Source: Bryobacterales bacterium (lineage in GTDB: Bacteria; Acidobacteriota; Terriglobia; Bryobacterales; Bryobacteraceae). From it: DNA of 64,000 bases. Shown here one piece after another: positions 33,959-44,614 of this stretch. Every line of letters begins with the position of its first letter. The stretch's first letter is position 1. The DNA is taken from positions 33,264-97,263 of the forward strand of contig PMTR01000074.1 of the NCBI GenBank assembly GCA_003167255.1. The letters are read 5' to 3'. Below the pieces are notes generated by a model. That model saw only the letters and a program-made list of their open reading frames with translations. It did not search any database and had not been told where the DNA came from. Position numbers and translations under genes: made by a program.

Positions 33959-36900
33959 TTACTGGATGGTGAAGACTTTATAACCGCCAGCGCCGCCTGG
34001 GCCGCCTGCGCCGCACCCCGTGTAAGACAAACACGAGCCGCCCGCGCCTCCATTGGTAGTGATACTTCCGGTGTTAGCCGTGAACGTTTGTGCCGCGAGG
34101 ATTACGAAGCCCCCACCTCCGCCTCCCCCGCCCCCCGCATTGTTGGCGGTCGAGTTCCCGCCCGCTGCACCGTTCGAGGTGATCGACCCGGTGAAATTGA
34201 TACTCGCGCAGTCCAACACAATCAGACTTCCGCCGTTACCATAGGTCCCGGCCCCGGCGGACCCGCCCACGCCTCCGCGCGCGCCGCCCGCCGCGTTGTA
34301 GCCGCTTTGGTTGGCCAAGAACAGGTTTTGGTACTGCGCACTGATCGCAGTCCAAGCTGTGCCAATTCCTCCGGCCCCGCCGCTGGCGGTTCCGGCCCCT
34401 CCGGCTGTCCCAAATCCATAGCCGCCCATAGGTACAGCCGAGGGTGCCCCAACACTTCCGGCGGCAGTCCCTCCACCGCCCCCGCCGCCCGCTCCTCCAA
34501 ACTCCCCGTTTACCAGCGAGTAACCGCCCGTGTTCGTTAGCGTCCCGGCTATAGTACAGGCCCCCGTGGATCGGATAATAAGGCCGACGTAAGCTGTGGA
34601 AACAGTGCATGTATTCCCAACGCTGACCGTGAAGGAACTTACCCAATGTTCCCCTGCGGCGATGCTTCCCGAACAATTAACCGCACCTTCCGAGCCATCC
34701 CCGGAGAAGTGCAACCAGGGAGGAGCGCTAAACATGCCAATGGTCGCCAGTTTTCCGTTGAGTTGCGTCTGAATGCTGGACGTGGCATCCAGGTAGCCCA
34801 TCGTGGTGGGGGTCACGCCGTCCAGGGTTTTGTTGGTCAAGGACTGGGTTGCCGCGAGTCCGACGAACGCCATGCTGGAGCCAAACCAACCTATCGGCAG
34901 GTTGGCCGTCGAGTCGTAGCCCAACATACTGGAAGAGGACGAAGTGAACCCGGCTGAGGTCGGGATCTTCAGGGTATCGGCGCTGAGATCCACAAGGGTA
35001 TCGCTGGTTGTGCAGCCTACGCTGGTAACCGTGGTGCCACTTGGATCAACTTCGAAGAAATGTTCTGTCCATGCTGAGGCCGTGGCGCTGATCGCACAGG
35101 GCGTATTTGCAACCGAGGCTCCATAGGTTACGGTGTACGGGCCGCCACTCGCCGCTTGGGTCCACCGAATGCTGAACTTCGCGCCACCTGAGAGGTTCGT
35201 GAAGGTGACAGCCGTGACGCTAGCGCTCATCACTCCAGGCTCAACGAGCACCGGGCTCTTGACGCCGGTGTCGGCCAAGGAGAATGTCGGCGTGGCACTG
35301 AAGGTTGGGGCCGTGGCCGTCGATCCAGTGAAGACGGAGCCGCCGCCGCCAGGCGCGGTATGCTGCACGCCGCTTGCGTCGATGTAGGTGACGAACTGGC
35401 CGGAGGTTGCGCCGCCCACGGTCTTCGTGGCTGCGTAGACGTTGCCGCCAGGGTCCTTGCACAGCAGAGTGTTGGCGCTGGAGTCAAACCAGCAGGCCAG
35501 GCCGGTCGAAGGCGTCCCGGGCGCACTCCGGGTCGGTCCGGCAATCAATGTCGCCACATCGCTGGTCGTGCAACTCGTGGCGTTGGCATTAATGCCGTCA
35601 AAAACCGCGGTGACCGCCGTGGATGTATGGGCCGCGGGATTGACGGGGCAAACCGACAACAGGTTGGTTGGCCAGATGAAGGAGCGGCCGCCGGTCGCAT
35701 CCTGGACGATGGTGAAGGTGAGGCTCTGGCCCGCTTTGGCGTTGAGTAGAGTCGAACTTGTGACTGTGGTGCCGCCGAGCGTCAGGCCGAATGCGTTGCA
35801 TTGGGAAGCGTCGAAAGCCGGCGTGGCGGACAAGGTGACTGTGCAGAGAGGCGCATTGAATGCCTTATTCGCCGAGAGGGAGCCATCGGTGTTCTGCGAG
35901 AGGTTGCTGCCGGCGGCTGTACCGTTATTGTTGTAAGGAATCTGGCCGTTGGCGCCCCCGAGGGCTCCCGCCGGCCCTTGGGGGCCTTGGGACCCGGCGG
36001 CGCCGGTCGCACCAGTAGCGCCTTGTGGTCCAATTAGTGACGTACAAGAGCCGGGCCAGACGCCGGAGGCCTTTGGGCCGTAGAGACACGACGCATCCAG
36101 CCGAACGTAGAAGTCGCCATTCGTGCCGCTACCGTTCGACGGCACCCCTATTCCGCTAAGGAGGGTGTTCCCGCTCGCCCCGGCTGCGCCCGCCGGACCC
36201 GCCAGCGAAACACACGTACCCGGCCAGTTGCCGGACGTCTTGGGCCCATACAGGCAGGGCGCCGTAGTTGGATTGATAAGATAAAAATCGCCATTCGCCC
36301 CCATGGCGCCCGAGGGAGCGGCGGTGCCATTCCAAACCGTGTTTCCGTTGGCGCCAGTCGGACCCTGAGGTCCCGCCGGACCGGCAAGCATGGCACTCCA
36401 CGTTCCAGGGCTCCCCGTTGCCGAGCAGTACGTCATGGCGCCTGTATCGGTGGCCAGCCATGTCTGACCGAGCAGACAGTTGGCCGGGCGTCCCGACGCG
36501 GTGCCCGCCTGGATGCTTGCCATGGTCCACACGTTGGTGTTTGAGCACACATAGAGTTGGTGGAAGTTGTTGGCCGTATCGTTCCGCAGGTACAGACCGC
36601 CCGAGGAGCAGGTGGCCGGGGGAGTGGCGGACCCGACGCTGATCACCGCTTCCGGTGCCCAAAGCCCGGAGGCGGCGTTCCAGCGCAGAGCATCCTGATC
36701 CGATGGGCTTCCCGAACTCACCGGCCGGCCCTGTAAGCCGGTCACAGTGGCAGACGGCGCGGTGCCGCTGGTGTCGCCGCCCAATGGGATCAAGCCCACC
36801 ACGCTCCACACGTTCGCGGACGTACACGAATAGAGGTTGGCGCCTGCCGGGGCGCTCGTCTTGAAGAATACCTGGCCCACGGCGCATTGTGACGGAACGG

Positions 36901-37018
36901 TTGCGCCGGTCCCCAGTTTGCCTTGCCTGGTAAGATCAACGGTGGTCTGCGCGTTGAGGCGCCACACGCCACCCGCCAGGAGAACCACCGCTATCGTTGC
37001 ACAACGAGATGTTTTCAT
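33959..37018 (-). CDS. Large secreted protein with collagen-like repeats and phage-fibre-like segments
   Basis: A 1019-residue secreted protein (signal MKTSRCATIAVVLLAGGVWRLNA). Residues about 25-200 hold repeated small units (SQCAVGQVFFKTSAPAGANLYSC). Collagen-type G-X-Y runs occur at about 213-225 (GPAGPQGPTGANG), 273-283 and 328-352 (GPQGATGATGAAGSQGPQG), separated by similar GDFY.-.CLYGPK units. Around residue 730 SLTNKTLDGVTPTTMGYLDA and SIQTQLNGKL resemble tail-fibre segments of phages. The C-terminal 180 residues are very glycine-rich (GGAGGGGGGGTAAG). It is the first gene of an operon with a LamG protein and a 1471-residue protein, so it may be an extracellular fibre. The exact role is unknown. 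Confidence 0.6.
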   Translation of the reverse strand: MKTSRCATIAVVLLAGGVWRLNAQTTVDLTRQGKLGTGATVPSQCAVGQVFFKTSAPAGANLYSCTSANVWSVVGLIPLGGDTSGTAPSATVTGLQGRPVSSGSPSDQDALRWNAASGLWAPEAVISVGSATPPATCSSGGLYLRNDTANNFHQLYVCSNTNVWTMASIQAGTASGRPANCLLGQTWLATDTGAMTYCSATGSPGTWSAMLAGPAGPQGPTGANGNTVWNGTAAPSGAMGANGDFYLINPTTAPCLYGPKTSGNWPGTCVSLAGPAGAAGASGNTLLSGIGVPSNGSGTNGDFYVRLDASCLYGPKASGVWPGSCTSLIGPQGATGATGAAGSQGPQGPAGALGGANGQIPYNNNGTAAGSNLSQNTDGSLSANKAFNAPLCTVTLSATPAFDASQCNAFGLTLGGTTVTSSTLLNAKAGQSLTFTIVQDATGGRSFIWPTNLLSVCPVNPAAHTSTAVTAVFDGINANATSCTTSDVATLIAGPTRSAPGTPSTGLACWFDSSANTLLCKDPGGNVYAATKTVGGATSGQFVTYIDASGVQHTAPGGGGSVFTGSTATAPTFSATPTFSLADTGVKSPVLVEPGVMSASVTAVTFTNLSGGAKFSIRWTQAASGGPYTVTYGASVANTPCAISATASAWTEHFFEVDPSGTTVTSVGCTTSDTLVDLSADTLKIPTSAGFTSSSSSMLGYDSTANLPIGWFGSSMAFVGLAATQSLTNKTLDGVTPTTMGYLDATSSIQTQLNGKLATIGMFSAPPWLHFSGDGSEGAVNCSGSIAAGEHWVSSFTVSVGNTCTVSTAYVGLIIRSTGACTIAGTLTNTGGYSLVNGEFGGAGGGGGGGTAAGSVGAPSAVPMGGYGFGTAGGAGTASGGAGGIGTAWTAISAQYQNLFLANQSGYNAAGGARGGVGGSAGAGTYGNGGSLIVLDCASINFTGSITSNGAAGGNSTANNAGGGGGGGGGFVILAAQTFTANTGSITTNGGAGGSCLSYTGCGAGGPGGAGGYKVFTIQ

Positions 37019-37378
37019 ATCCTACCCAACTCGAAAGTAGCGGGCGGGCGGGTCGGAGTCTGAAATCGGAGACTGCTAAATAATTGAAAATAGATAGAAT
37101 ATAGTTGCAAGATTTTTGTGAACGAAAAACGTCGCGGCCGAAAAATGTGGCGAAGAAGATGAGCCTGATGGCCGCGAAATTGATGAAACTGGGCAGTGAG
37201 CTAAACCGCAGCATGAGGCCGGGCCTTCAATGGGTTTTGCTCTTGGAACCGTTCGGGCACAGAGCGTGCTCTGGTTGTATTGTTGGGCCAAGACTGGCAT
37301 GAACAGCGAGGCGGCGCGCCAAGTTGCCGCCGGTACCGCGCTCTGCCCCGTCCGCTACCAGATATAATGGCCGCCAGT
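37019..37378. promoter_or_regulatory. Divergent intergenic region with A/T-rich segment
   Basis: About 360 bases separate the minus-strand secreted-protein operon from the + strand protease. The stretch 37074-37128 is clearly A/T-rich for this genome and likely holds the promoter of the minus-strand operon; on that strand TTGCAA and TATATT/TATTCT-like hexamers are visible, but spacing is not clean. Nothing else was recognised; short open frames here overlap the start of the secreted protein and do not resemble known proteins. Confidence 0.35.
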
Positions 37379-40617
<3,239 letters not shown>

Positions 40618-40618
<1 letters not shown>

Positions 40619-41649
40619 TGGCCCGCTTCTCGTCCTTCATCACCGCCGTCGACGCGCATGCCTGCGGCGAGGCCGGCCGCGTCATTACCGGCGGGGTCCT
40701 CGACGTCCCCGGCCGCACCATGTTCGAGAAGATGACGTATCTCGCCACCGAGGCCGATCACATCCGCCTCCGCATGCTGCGCGAGCCCCGCGGCTATCCC
40801 GCCGCCAATTGCAACCTGATCCTCCCGCCCACCAACCCCGAGGCCGATGCCGGCTTCGTCATCATGGAGCAGACGGAATATCCGCCCATGTCCGGCACCA
40901 ACACCATCTGCGTCGTCACCGTGTTGATTGAAACCGGCATGGTGCCCGCGGTCGAGCCCATCACCCGGCTCAAACTCGATACCCCCGCCGGCCTGGTCGC
41001 GGTGGAAGCCGAAGTCGTGAACGGCAAGGTCCGCCGCGTCACGTTCCGCAACGTCCCCGCCTTCGCTACGCACCTCGATGCGCCTCTCGAAGTCCCCGGC
41101 CTCGGCACCGTCACCGTCGACGTCGCTTATGGCGGCATGTTCTATGTGATCGCCGACGCCAGTATGCTGGGCTTCCGCCTCACTCCCGACGAAGCCCGCG
41201 ACATCGTGCGCACCGGCGAAATGATTCGCGCCGCTGCGCGTGAGCAACTCCCCGTGGCGCACCCCGAAAACCCCGCCATCTTGGGCGTCTCCATCTCCCA
41301 GATTTCCGGCGAGCCCTCGCGTCCCGGCGTCCACCGCAAGAATGCCGTCGTGGTCTCCACCGGCACGCTCGCCGGTGTCCTCGACCGTTCCCCCTGCGGC
41401 ACCGGCACGTGCGCCAAGATGGCCGTCCTGCACGCCAAAGGCAAGCTCCCGCTCCATCAGGATTTTGTCCACGAAGGAATCCTGGGCACCACCTTCACCG
41501 GCCGCCTCATAGAAGAAACGCAAGTCGGCCCCTACCCCGCCGTAGTTCCCACGCTTTCCGGCCAAGCCTGGATCACCGGTTTCGCGCAATACGTCCTCGA
41601 CCCCGAAGACCCTTTCCCTGAAGGCTTCACCGTCGGCGACATTTGGTGA
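40618..41649 (+). CDS. Proline racemase family enzyme (hydroxyproline epimerase / 3-hydroxyproline dehydratase type)
   Basis: A 343-residue member of the proline racemase family. The second catalytic cysteine is present (DRSPCGTGTCAKMAVL, C260), but the first is replaced by serine in PPMSGTNTIC (S92). In established work on the family C-C enzymes are racemases/epimerases, T-C enzymes dehydrate trans-3-hydroxyproline and S-C enzymes can show either activity, so hydroxyproline metabolism is the likely role. The GTG start overlaps the upstream protease stop (TAGTG), which suggests it acts on amino acids released from proteins rich in hydroxyproline. Its stop lies five bases before a palindromic REP element. 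Confidence 0.82.
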
Positions 41650-41653
41650 GTAG

Positions 41654-41673
41654 GACAGGCCTCCTGGCCTGTC
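41654..41673. repeat. REP palindrome, left side of the broken RAYT gene
   Basis: GACAGGCC-TCCT-GGCCTGTC, an eight-base inverted repeat with a four-base loop, preceded by GTAG. Same sequence and direction as 42255-42274 and inverse to 42345-42368. It begins right after the stop codon of the proline-racemase-family gene. Confidence 0.75.
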
Positions 41674-41696
41674 TTCTTCGTGTTACAAGTATTGGC

Positions 41697-42242
41697 TTGT
41701 CCTATTCCGAAAGGCATCTGCCTCGCTGGCAACCCGAGGACGCTGCCTTATTCATCACATGGCGTCTGCACGGGGCTCTCCCCAAAAGTGTCCAAATCCT
41801 GCAGAGCCAGACCGCGGGAAAAACCTTCGCAGCAATAGATCGCGAATTAGACAGCGCCTCCATTGGTCCCCGCTGGCTGCAAGATGAACGTGTGGCGACC
41901 GTTGTGGTCGCGGCCCTCCACTATGGTGCGCTCCAACTTGGCTTATACGAGTTGCGGGCATGAGTTTTGATGGCGAATCATGTTCACATCTTGATCGATC
42001 CTCACGCTCCGATATCGAGAATCACCAAAGCCGTGAAGAACTTCTCGGCGCGTCAGGCCAATGCCATTCTCGGGCGCACCGGGCAGCCGTTCTGGCAAGA
42101 CGAGAGCGACGATCATTGGGCGCGAGGGCCGGAAGAGGCGGAAAAGATCGTCCGATACATTGAAGAGAACCCGGTCACGGCAGGGCTCGTGAAAAGTGTC
42201 GAAGATTGGCGGTGGTCAAGCCCATACTGTCGGCCGGAATGA
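41697..42242 (+). pseudogene. REP-associated tyrosine transposase (RAYT/Y1) gene with in-frame TGA
   Basis: The frame encodes a RAYT-type HUH transposase of about 180 residues. The N-terminal part (ERHLPRWQPEDAALFITWRLHG) runs to YELRA, meets a TGA at 41961-41963 where related proteins have tryptophan, and continues in the same frame with VLMANHVHILIDPHAPISRI (the HxH metal site), FWQDESDDHWAR, and IVRYIEENPVTAGLVKSVEDWRW, which carries the catalytic tyrosine region. A single TGG to TGA change would explain it. The two halves sit between identical palindromes. The start is uncertain (TTG at 41697 used here). Confidence 0.75.
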
Positions 42243-42274
42243 CAGGCCAGGTAGGACAGGCCTCCTGGCCTGTC
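42241..42274. repeat. REP palindrome, right side of the broken RAYT gene
   Basis: GACAGGCC occurs at 42241-42248 and again at 42255-42262, where it forms the palindrome with GGCCTGTC at 42267-42274. The element begins at the stop codon of the transposase pseudogene. It repeats the element at 41654-41673 in the same direction. Confidence 0.75.
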
Positions 42275-42344
42275 TTCCTGATCGGCCGCACCCGGTTGAC
42301 CAGCTGCCAATCCTGGACCTCAGGCAATATTTGTAATACGGGAC

Positions 42345-42368
42345 GACAGGCCAGGAGGCCTGTCCTAC
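42345..42368. repeat. REP palindrome, third copy, inverse direction
   Basis: GACAGGCC-AGGA-GGCCTGTC followed by CTAC, the exact reverse complement of the copy at 42251-42274. Its end contains the TAG stop codon of the RidA-like gene (42365-42367), so the repeat abuts or overlaps the coding end of that gene. Confidence 0.75.
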
Positions 42369-42817
42369 TTCCTGGCCGTCACGGTGATCTCGATGTGCGC
42401 CCCGGCCGCCGGCAGCTTCACTACCCCTACCGTTGTCCGCGCCGGTCGCGGCTCGGCAAAGTACTTGGTGTAGACGCCATTCATACTGGCGAACAGGTCC
42501 ATGTCCGTGAGATAAACCTGCACCGAAACCACGTCCTTGTAAGTCATGCCCGCGCCGCGCAGCACCAGCCCGACGTTTTCCAGGCACATCTTGACTTCGG
42601 TTTCGAAATCCGCCGGAACTTCCTTGGTCCGCAGGTTTTGCCCAATCTGGCCAGAGATGTACAACGTTCCATCCACCAGGATGCCGGGGCTGTAGGGTGG
42701 CGCCGTGGCCCCCCGCGCCGGCACAAACTCCGGCGGCAGGATCACTTTCTTGGCGGCCGGTAACAGCGTTGCGCCCGGAATCGCCGTCAGCAGCAGCACG
42801 CAGAGCAGTCTTCGCAT
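42365..42817 (-). CDS. Secreted RidA/YjgF-family protein
   Basis: A 150-residue protein of the RidA (YjgF/YER057c) family, which usually hydrolyses reactive imines or enamines. YSPGILVDGTLYISGQIGQN is the typical opening of the fold and PARTTVGVVKLPAAGAHIEITVTARK carries the usual arginine and the closing strand. In contrast to most members it has an N-terminal signal peptide (MRRLLCVLLLTAIPGATLLPA), so it would be exported. The ATG at 42817 begins this signal. The last codon and stop lie in a REP element. Its substrate cannot be named. Confidence 0.8.
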   Translation of the reverse strand: MRRLLCVLLLTAIPGATLLPAAKKVILPPEFVPARGATAPPYSPGILVDGTLYISGQIGQNLRTKEVPADFETEVKMCLENVGLVLRGAGMTYKDVVSVQVYLTDMDLFASMNGVYTKYFAEPRPARTTVGVVKLPAAGAHIEITVTARK

Positions 42818-42919
42818 GACTGCCACTGTATCATTCGGACACTGCCGCGGTAACAATCCTGCCACCCCAAGTATCGGTAGGACCCCCGGGCCTGCACTAT
42901 AGTAGTTCTTGGTGCCTTG

Positions 42920-44614
42920 ATGAGCCCGCCTTCCGCCCACAAACTCCGCTCCATCCTTTCCCAGAGTGGTTGGCAGAAGGCCGCTGAGATCCTCCAGAAG
43001 CTGGACCCCGAGGTGGCTGCCGACGCGCTCCTCGACGTTCCTTTCGATGAGCAGCGCGAGCTCTACCGCCGTCTTCCCATTCCCTTCGCCGCCTCGCTCA
43101 CCGCCGGGTTTCCCTACTACCACGCCTACGTCCTGCTCCACTCGCGCCCGCTCGGCGAAATGAACGACATCCTCGACCACATGAGCGCCGCCGACCGCAT
43201 GCAGCTCATGGAGCAACTGCCCGAGGAAGCCTGGAGCCAGTTGATGAAGGAACTGGCGGACAAGCCTGCGCCCGCCGCCCCGCAAGAGGCGCCCATCCCC
43301 GCCGTCCAGCCCATCATCGAGGCCCGCAAAATCGAAAAAGTTTACGAGCGGCCCGACGGCGGGCCCGTCCAGATCATCGCGCCCACCGATCTCTCCATCT
43401 CGCCCGGCATGATCGTCGCTCTGCTCGGGCCCTCCGGTTGCGGCAAGTCCACCCTGCTGCGCATGCTCACCGGGCTCACGCCGGTCTCATCCGGCGAAGT
43501 GCTCTGGCACGGCAAACCGCTGGCGGAAGCCACCCCCAACGTCGCCATCGTGTTCCAAAGCTTCGCGCTTTTTCCCTGGCTCACCGTCATTGAGAACGTG
43601 GAAGTGCCGCTCATGGCGCGCGGCATGGAGGAAAGCGAACGCCGCCGCCGCGCCCTGCGCACGCTCGCCTCGGTCGGCTTGCACGGTTTCGAGACCGCCT
43701 ACCCCAAGGAACTCTCCGGCGGCATGCGGCAGCGCGTGGGGTTCGCCCGCGCTCTGGCGGTGGAACCGGAAATCCTCTTCATGGACGAACCCTTCTCCGC
43801 GCTCGACGTGCTCACCGCGGAGAACCTCCGCGGCGAGCTCCTCGAGCTCTGGACCCGGAAGAAAATTCCCACCAAGAGCATCTTTGTGGTTACCCACAAT
43901 ATCGAGGAAGCCGTGCTGCTGGCCGATCGCGTCCTGGTACTCGGCCGCAACCCCGCGCGCATGCGCGCCGATTTCCCCATCCCCTTGCCCCAACCCCGCG
44001 ACCGCGCTGCCACCGAGTTCCTGCTCTACGTCGACTACATCTACAAGCTGATGACCCAGCCCGACCTGGTCACCGCCCCGCCCTCCGCCGCCGCCAAACC
44101 GGCCTGGCAGATGTTGCCGCACGCACGCCCCGGTTCCGTGGGCGGCCTGCTCGAACTGCTCAACGAACGCGGCGGCAAGGAAGATCTTTATAAAATCGCC
44201 GACGAATTGCAGATGGAAGTGGACGACCTGCTGCCCATCGTGGATGCCGCCACCCTGCTGGGCTTCGCCCACTCCGTGCGCGGCGATCTCGAACTTGCTC
44301 CCGAGGGCAAGCAATTCGCGGAAGCCGATATCGAAGAGCGCGCCACCCTGTTCCGCGCCGCCGCCCTGGCCCACGTGCCCCTGCTGCAGCAGATGTCGAG
44401 CGCACTCTCGAGCAAGAGCGATGGCTCCATGCCGCTCGAATTCTTCCGCGACGTGCTGGACGAACACTTCGCCGAGGAAGAAGTGCGGCGCCAGATTGAA
44501 ACCGCCCTCACCTGGGGCCGCTACGCCCGCATCTTCACTTACGATTCCGAAACCGACCGCCTGCGGGTGCACGACCACGCCGCCGAAGCCCAGGCCGAAG
44601 TGCTGGAACCGTAA
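42920..44614 (+). CDS. ABC transporter ATPase with MgtE-N-like start and AAA-associated C-terminal domain
   Basis: A 564-residue fusion. Residues about 5-120 resemble the MgtE N-terminal superhelix (AAEILQKLDPEVAADALLDVP, then DILDHMSAADRMQLMEQLPEE). Residues about 135-370 are a NitT/TauT-type ABC ATPase: Walker A LLGPSGCGKSTLL, Q-loop IVFQSFALFPWLTV, signature ELSGGMRQRVGFARAL, Walker B EILFMDEPFSALD and H-loop VVTHNIEEAV. From about 395 to the end is an AAA-associated domain (ELLNERGGKEDLYKIADELQMEVDDLLPIV). The start used is ATG 42920; TTG 42917 is adjacent. It overlaps the permease gene by one base. No binding protein gene is present nearby. Confidence 0.88.
   Translation: MSPPSAHKLRSILSQSGWQKAAEILQKLDPEVAADALLDVPFDEQRELYRRLPIPFAASLTAGFPYYHAYVLLHSRPLGEMNDILDHMSAADRMQLMEQLPEEAWSQLMKELADKPAPAAPQEAPIPAVQPIIEARKIEKVYERPDGGPVQIIAPTDLSISPGMIVALLGPSGCGKSTLLRMLTGLTPVSSGEVLWHGKPLAEATPNVAIVFQSFALFPWLTVIENVEVPLMARGMEESERRRRALRTLASVGLHGFETAYPKELSGGMRQRVGFARALAVEPEILFMDEPFSALDVLTAENLRGELLELWTRKKIPTKSIFVVTHNIEEAVLLADRVLVLGRNPARMRADFPIPLPQPRDRAATEFLLYVDYIYKLMTQPDLVTAPPSAAAKPAWQMLPHARPGSVGGLLELLNERGGKEDLYKIADELQMEVDDLLPIVDAATLLGFAHSVRGDLELAPEGKQFAEADIEERATLFRAAALAHVPLLQQMSSALSSKSDGSMPLEFFRDVLDEHFAEEEVRRQIETALTWGRYARIFTYDSETDRLRVHDHAAEAQAEVLEP

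Noticed and set aside
33959..37018. Prophage tail-fibre interpretation for the collagen-like gene
   Set aside because: The protein has a signal peptide, its neighbours are secreted proteins, and no capsid, terminase, portal or tail genes are nearby, so a prophage is not supported even though some segments resemble phage fibres.
36936..37214. 92-codon frame across the upstream region of the 1019-residue gene
   Set aside because: It overlaps the signal peptide of the large gene in another frame, has no ribosome site of note and no similarity.
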